The notes beneath the pieces are model-generated. The model was not told the origin of the DNA, did not search any database, and worked only from the letters and a program-made list of their open reading frames with translations. DNA of 8,340 nt, taken from positions 1 through 8,340 of the forward strand of contig CAAERF010000439.1 of assembly GCA_900758315.1 (NCBI GenBank). Direction: 5' to 3'. The translations under genes and the position numbers were made by a program. Source of the DNA: an uncultured Oscillospiraceae bacterium. GTDB taxonomy: Bacteria > Bacillota > Clostridia > Oscillospirales > Oscillospiraceae. Positions within the stretch are counted from its first letter, which is position 1. Every line of letters starts with the position of its first letter. Positions 6,225 to 8,340 of this stretch are shown here, piece by piece.

Positions 6225-6884
6225 TTGTTAGAGGCTTACATGGAAAGAAACAATCACAAACGCGGGTTCACATTGGTTGAGCTTATTGTTGTGCTGGTAA
6301 TTCTGGCGGTTTTAGCAGCTCTGCTTGTACCATCGCTTACCGGATATATAGACAAAGCAAAAAAGAAAGCTGTGATAACGGAGGCAAGAGATGTCTGGAC
6401 AGCGTCGCAGGCTGCCTTGTCGGAGTGCTATGCCCTGTATCCGGAGAGTTTTACTGCCAACTCTGCAAACAATAAAAGCAACTGCAGGTTTTCTGTCTAC
6501 ATAAACAATAAATGGGTAGACAATGTGGGCAAAATTTCTAACGCCGCGCTGAATGCATTGCAAAAGAACCCAAAGGATACGGTGGAAGCGGGGACGGCAA
6601 GCCGCAGAGTTTCCGCCATGGTGTTGGCGTATTTGGACAGTGCAAACAAAAACAATGCGCGCTGTACATTTTACGATGGCAAGTTAATTACCAACGGTAC
6701 AAAGCCAAGTACGTATTTTGATAAAACACCAAAGTCCACGGACATAATCATACAGCTTTTTCATACGGTTGATGGCAAAGTCATTGCGTTGAATTTCGGA
6801 AAAGATGGCTATATGGTAACAATCGTTCCCGGACAGGAAATTATCTGTGAGTATGATGGGAAATGTCTGGATTTCAAAGGATGA
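6225..6884 (+). CDS. Type IV pilin-like protein with class III prepilin leader
   Basis: From TTG this is 219 residues. A short charged leader ends HKRG, followed by FTLVEL and a run of about 20 hydrophobic residues (15-38). This is the prepilin peptidase signature: cleavage after Gly14, N-methylated Phe15, and Glu19 at the conserved mature position 5. The hydrophobic helix anchors the subunit in the membrane and packs in the pilus core. The segment AKKKAVITEARDVWTASQAAL continues the amphipathic helix seen in Gram-positive pilins. The remainder is a globular domain with five cysteines (68, 87, 147, 208, 214). No prepilin peptidase, assembly ATPase or platform protein is in the window, so it may be a stand-alone pseudopilin served by machinery elsewhere. 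It has its own promoter and is not part of the ABC operon. The role (adhesion, DNA uptake or secretion) is not readable. Confidence 0.8.
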   Translation: MLEAYMERNNHKRGFTLVELIVVLVILAVLAALLVPSLTGYIDKAKKKAVITEARDVWTASQAALSECYALYPESFTANSANNKSNCRFSVYINNKWVDNVGKISNAALNALQKNPKDTVEAGTASRRVSAMVLAYLDSANKNNARCTFYDGKLITNGTKPSTYFDKTPKSTDIIIQLFHTVDGKVIALNFGKDGYMVTIVPGQEIICEYDGKCLDFKG

Positions 6885-6970
6885 TCCGGCGCCTAGCAGC
6901 TGCGGGAGACCCCTTTAACCACAAAAATCGTCAAATTCGCGCAAAATAAAAAACAATCGCCGCGTAATTA

Positions 6971-6999
6971 TAGACAAAACGACCAAACAATGCTACAAT
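6971..6999 (+). promoter_or_regulatory. Promoter of the MFS transporter gene
   Basis: TAGACA (6971-6976) and TACAAT (6994-6999) are 17 bases apart, and TGC directly before the -10 gives an extended -10 element. The predicted start near 7006 places the hairpin at 7010-7027 at the very 5' end of the message. Confidence 0.7.
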
Positions 7000-7009
7000 A
7001 TTCCTATTC

Positions 7010-7027
7010 CGGGGCGAAACGGCCCCG
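7010..7027 (+). promoter_or_regulatory. Leader hairpin ahead of the MFS ribosome site
   Basis: CGGGGC-GAAACG-GCCCCG is a perfect 6-bp GC stem with a six-base loop. It starts a few bases after the predicted transcription start and ends four bases before the ribosome site AGAAGGAG (7031-7038). It has no T tract, so it is not a terminator. It may protect the 5' end or affect ribosome access. Confidence 0.45.
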
Positions 7028-7045
7028 TCAAGAAGGAGCATTGCC

Positions 7046-8340
7046 GTGAAGCTGAACAACCGTCGCACGATTCTGGTGGGCCTGGCGTTTTTGTCGATCT
7101 GTACGTTCTGGCAGATGTACGACAGCGTGATGACCCTGATCCTGACCGACACCTTTAAACTGAACGAGACCTTCGCCGGGGCTATTATGGCGGCAGATAA
7201 CGTACTGGCGCTGTTTTTGCTGCCGTTCTTTGGCGCACTGTCCGATAAGACCAGCACTCGCATCGGGCGGCGGATGCCGTTCATTGTGGGCGGCACTGCA
7301 TTGGCGGCCATTTTGATGAACCTGATCCCGCTGCTGGATGACCGCTATGCGGCAAACCCCAGCACCGGCACGCTGGTGCTGTTCATTATGGTGCTGGGTC
7401 TGCTGATGGTTTCCATGGGCACCTATCGCTCGCCCGCGGTGGCGCTGATGCCCGACGTGACCCCTAAGCCGCTGCGCAGCCGTGCAAATGCCATCATCAA
7501 CCTGATGGGGGCCGTGGGCGGCATTTTGTATCTGGGGCTGGCGGCGCTGATGTATCCGGTGTCCAAAACCAAGGGGGTCGGGCATGTCAGCTACCGCCCG
7601 CTGTTCTTCATCGTCTCGATGATCATGGTCGCGGCAGTGGCAATTTTGTACCTGACCATCCGGGAGCCGAAGCTCGGGGAGGAAAACCGGAAGCTCGAGG
7701 CCGCCCACCCCGAGTGGAACCTGGCCACCGATGACGGCGCCGGCCATGAGGTCCTGCCTGCGCCGGTCAAGCGGAGCCTTGCGTTTCTGCTGCTCTCCAT
7801 TTCGCTGTGGTTCATCGGATATAACGGCGTTACGACGTGGTTTACCAAGTATGTGGAGGCCGTCATGGGCGAGGGCCTGGGCGGCGCGTCCACATGCCTG
7901 CTGGTGGCAACGGCGGGTGCCATTGTCTCGTACATTCCCATCGGTGCGCTGGCTGAAAAATTGGCCGCAAGCGCACGATCCAGTGCGGCATTGTGCTGCT
8001 GGCGACCTGCTTTATGCTGGGCTACCTGCTGACGACGATGTACACCTCGATCCAGCCGATCATGTACGTGGTGTTTGCGCTGGTCGGTCTGGCCTGGGCG
8101 GCCATCAACGTGAACTCGCTGCCGATGGTCGTCGAGATGTGCCGCGGCAGTGACATCGGCAAGTTCACCGGCTATTACTACACCTTCTCGATGGCGGCGC
8201 AGGTCGTCACGCCCATCGTGGCGGGCTCCCTGATGCGGGCCATCGACTACCGCGTGCTGTTCCCGTATGCCGCGCTGTTTGTGGCGCTGAGCTTTGTGAC
8301 GATGTGCTTCGTCAAACACGGCGACGCCAGAGCCGAGGCG
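7046..8340 (+). pseudogene. MFS transporter (GPH/SLC45-like), frameshifted, 3' end beyond window
   Basis: This is a polytopic secondary transporter resembling the glycoside-pentoside-hexuronide cation symporter/SLC45 group. The first inter-helix motif is GALSDKTSTRIGRRMPFI (63-80), and hydrophobic segments run throughout. The GTG start is supported by AGAAGGAG seven bases upstream. The starting frame is good to codon 306 (Leu, 7961-7963) and then runs into unrelated Arg/Ser/Cys-rich sequence with a stop at 8030-8032. From 7963, a frame shifted by -1 reads GRKRTIQCGIVLLATCF and stays open to the window end with convincing membrane-protein sequence (INVNSLPMVVEM, GKFTGYYYTFSMAAQ). Restoring one G (TTGGC to TTGGGC) gives LAEKLGRKRT, the expected loop motif. 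The repaired product is about 432 residues at the window edge, near full family length. A real inactivating mutation or a base-call error cannot be told apart here. GC content is much higher than in the ABC locus. Confidence 0.8.

Noticed and set aside
7955..7966. Programmed -1 frameshifting in the MFS gene
   Set aside because: The A-run followed by TTGG does not form a canonical slippery heptamer in the starting frame, and this family is not known to use frameshifting.
7731..8153. Open frame overlapping the end of the MFS gene
   Set aside because: It is in neither the starting nor the corrected frame of the transporter. Its product is Arg/His/Pro-rich and unlike any membrane protein, as expected for an off-frame reading of GC-rich DNA.
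7028..8319. Long open frames on the minus strand opposite the MFS gene
   Set aside because: Gln/His/Arg-rich low-complexity products on the antisense of a GC-rich gene. No ribosome sites or domains.

Overview
The window looks like a piece of an anaerobic Gram-positive Clostridia genome, most likely a gut Oscillospiraceae/Ruminococcaceae-type organism. The basis is a classic lipoprotein SsuA-like binding protein, a Crp/Fnr regulator of the Firmicutes type, strong Shine-Dalgarno sites, and a GC-rich GPH-like transporter beside a lower-GC accessory block. No rRNA, tRNA, CRISPR array, integrase or transposase was seen.

Positions 197-5845 form one divergent locus built around a short control region (about 2574-2723). 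Leftward (minus strand) run three tightly overlapping genes: a CobW/HypB/UreG-type GTPase with two CxxC-type cysteine pairs, a soluble ABC ATPase with no permease partner, and a substrate-binding-protein-like gene with no signal peptide. Rightward run a Crp/Fnr regulator, a substrate-binding lipoprotein, an ABC permease and a short ABC ATPase, which together make a complete SsuABC/TauABC/ThiXYZ-like importer. The control region holds a good sigma-A-type promoter for the regulator. A perfect 18-bp palindrome built on GTTAGC-N4-GCTAAC lies just after it, and a 10/12 match to the same motif sits just before the leftward genes. The simplest reading, which is inference, is that one Crp/Fnr protein controls both arms. 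The right arm would import a small molecule or metal complex, and the left arm would handle, insert or sense it in the cytoplasm. The substrate cannot be read from the sequence. This is the best candidate for an undescribed system here.

Positions 5846-6224 are non-coding apart from a possible gene remnant. They hold a rho-independent terminator that closes the importer operon and a strong promoter for the next gene.

Positions 6225-6884 encode a lone type IV pilin-like protein with a class III prepilin leader, starting at TTG. Positions 7046-8340 hold a GC-rich MFS transporter of the GPH/SLC45-like group with its own promoter and leader hairpin. Its frame is broken by an apparent one-base deletion near 7961-7966, and its 3' end lies beyond the window.
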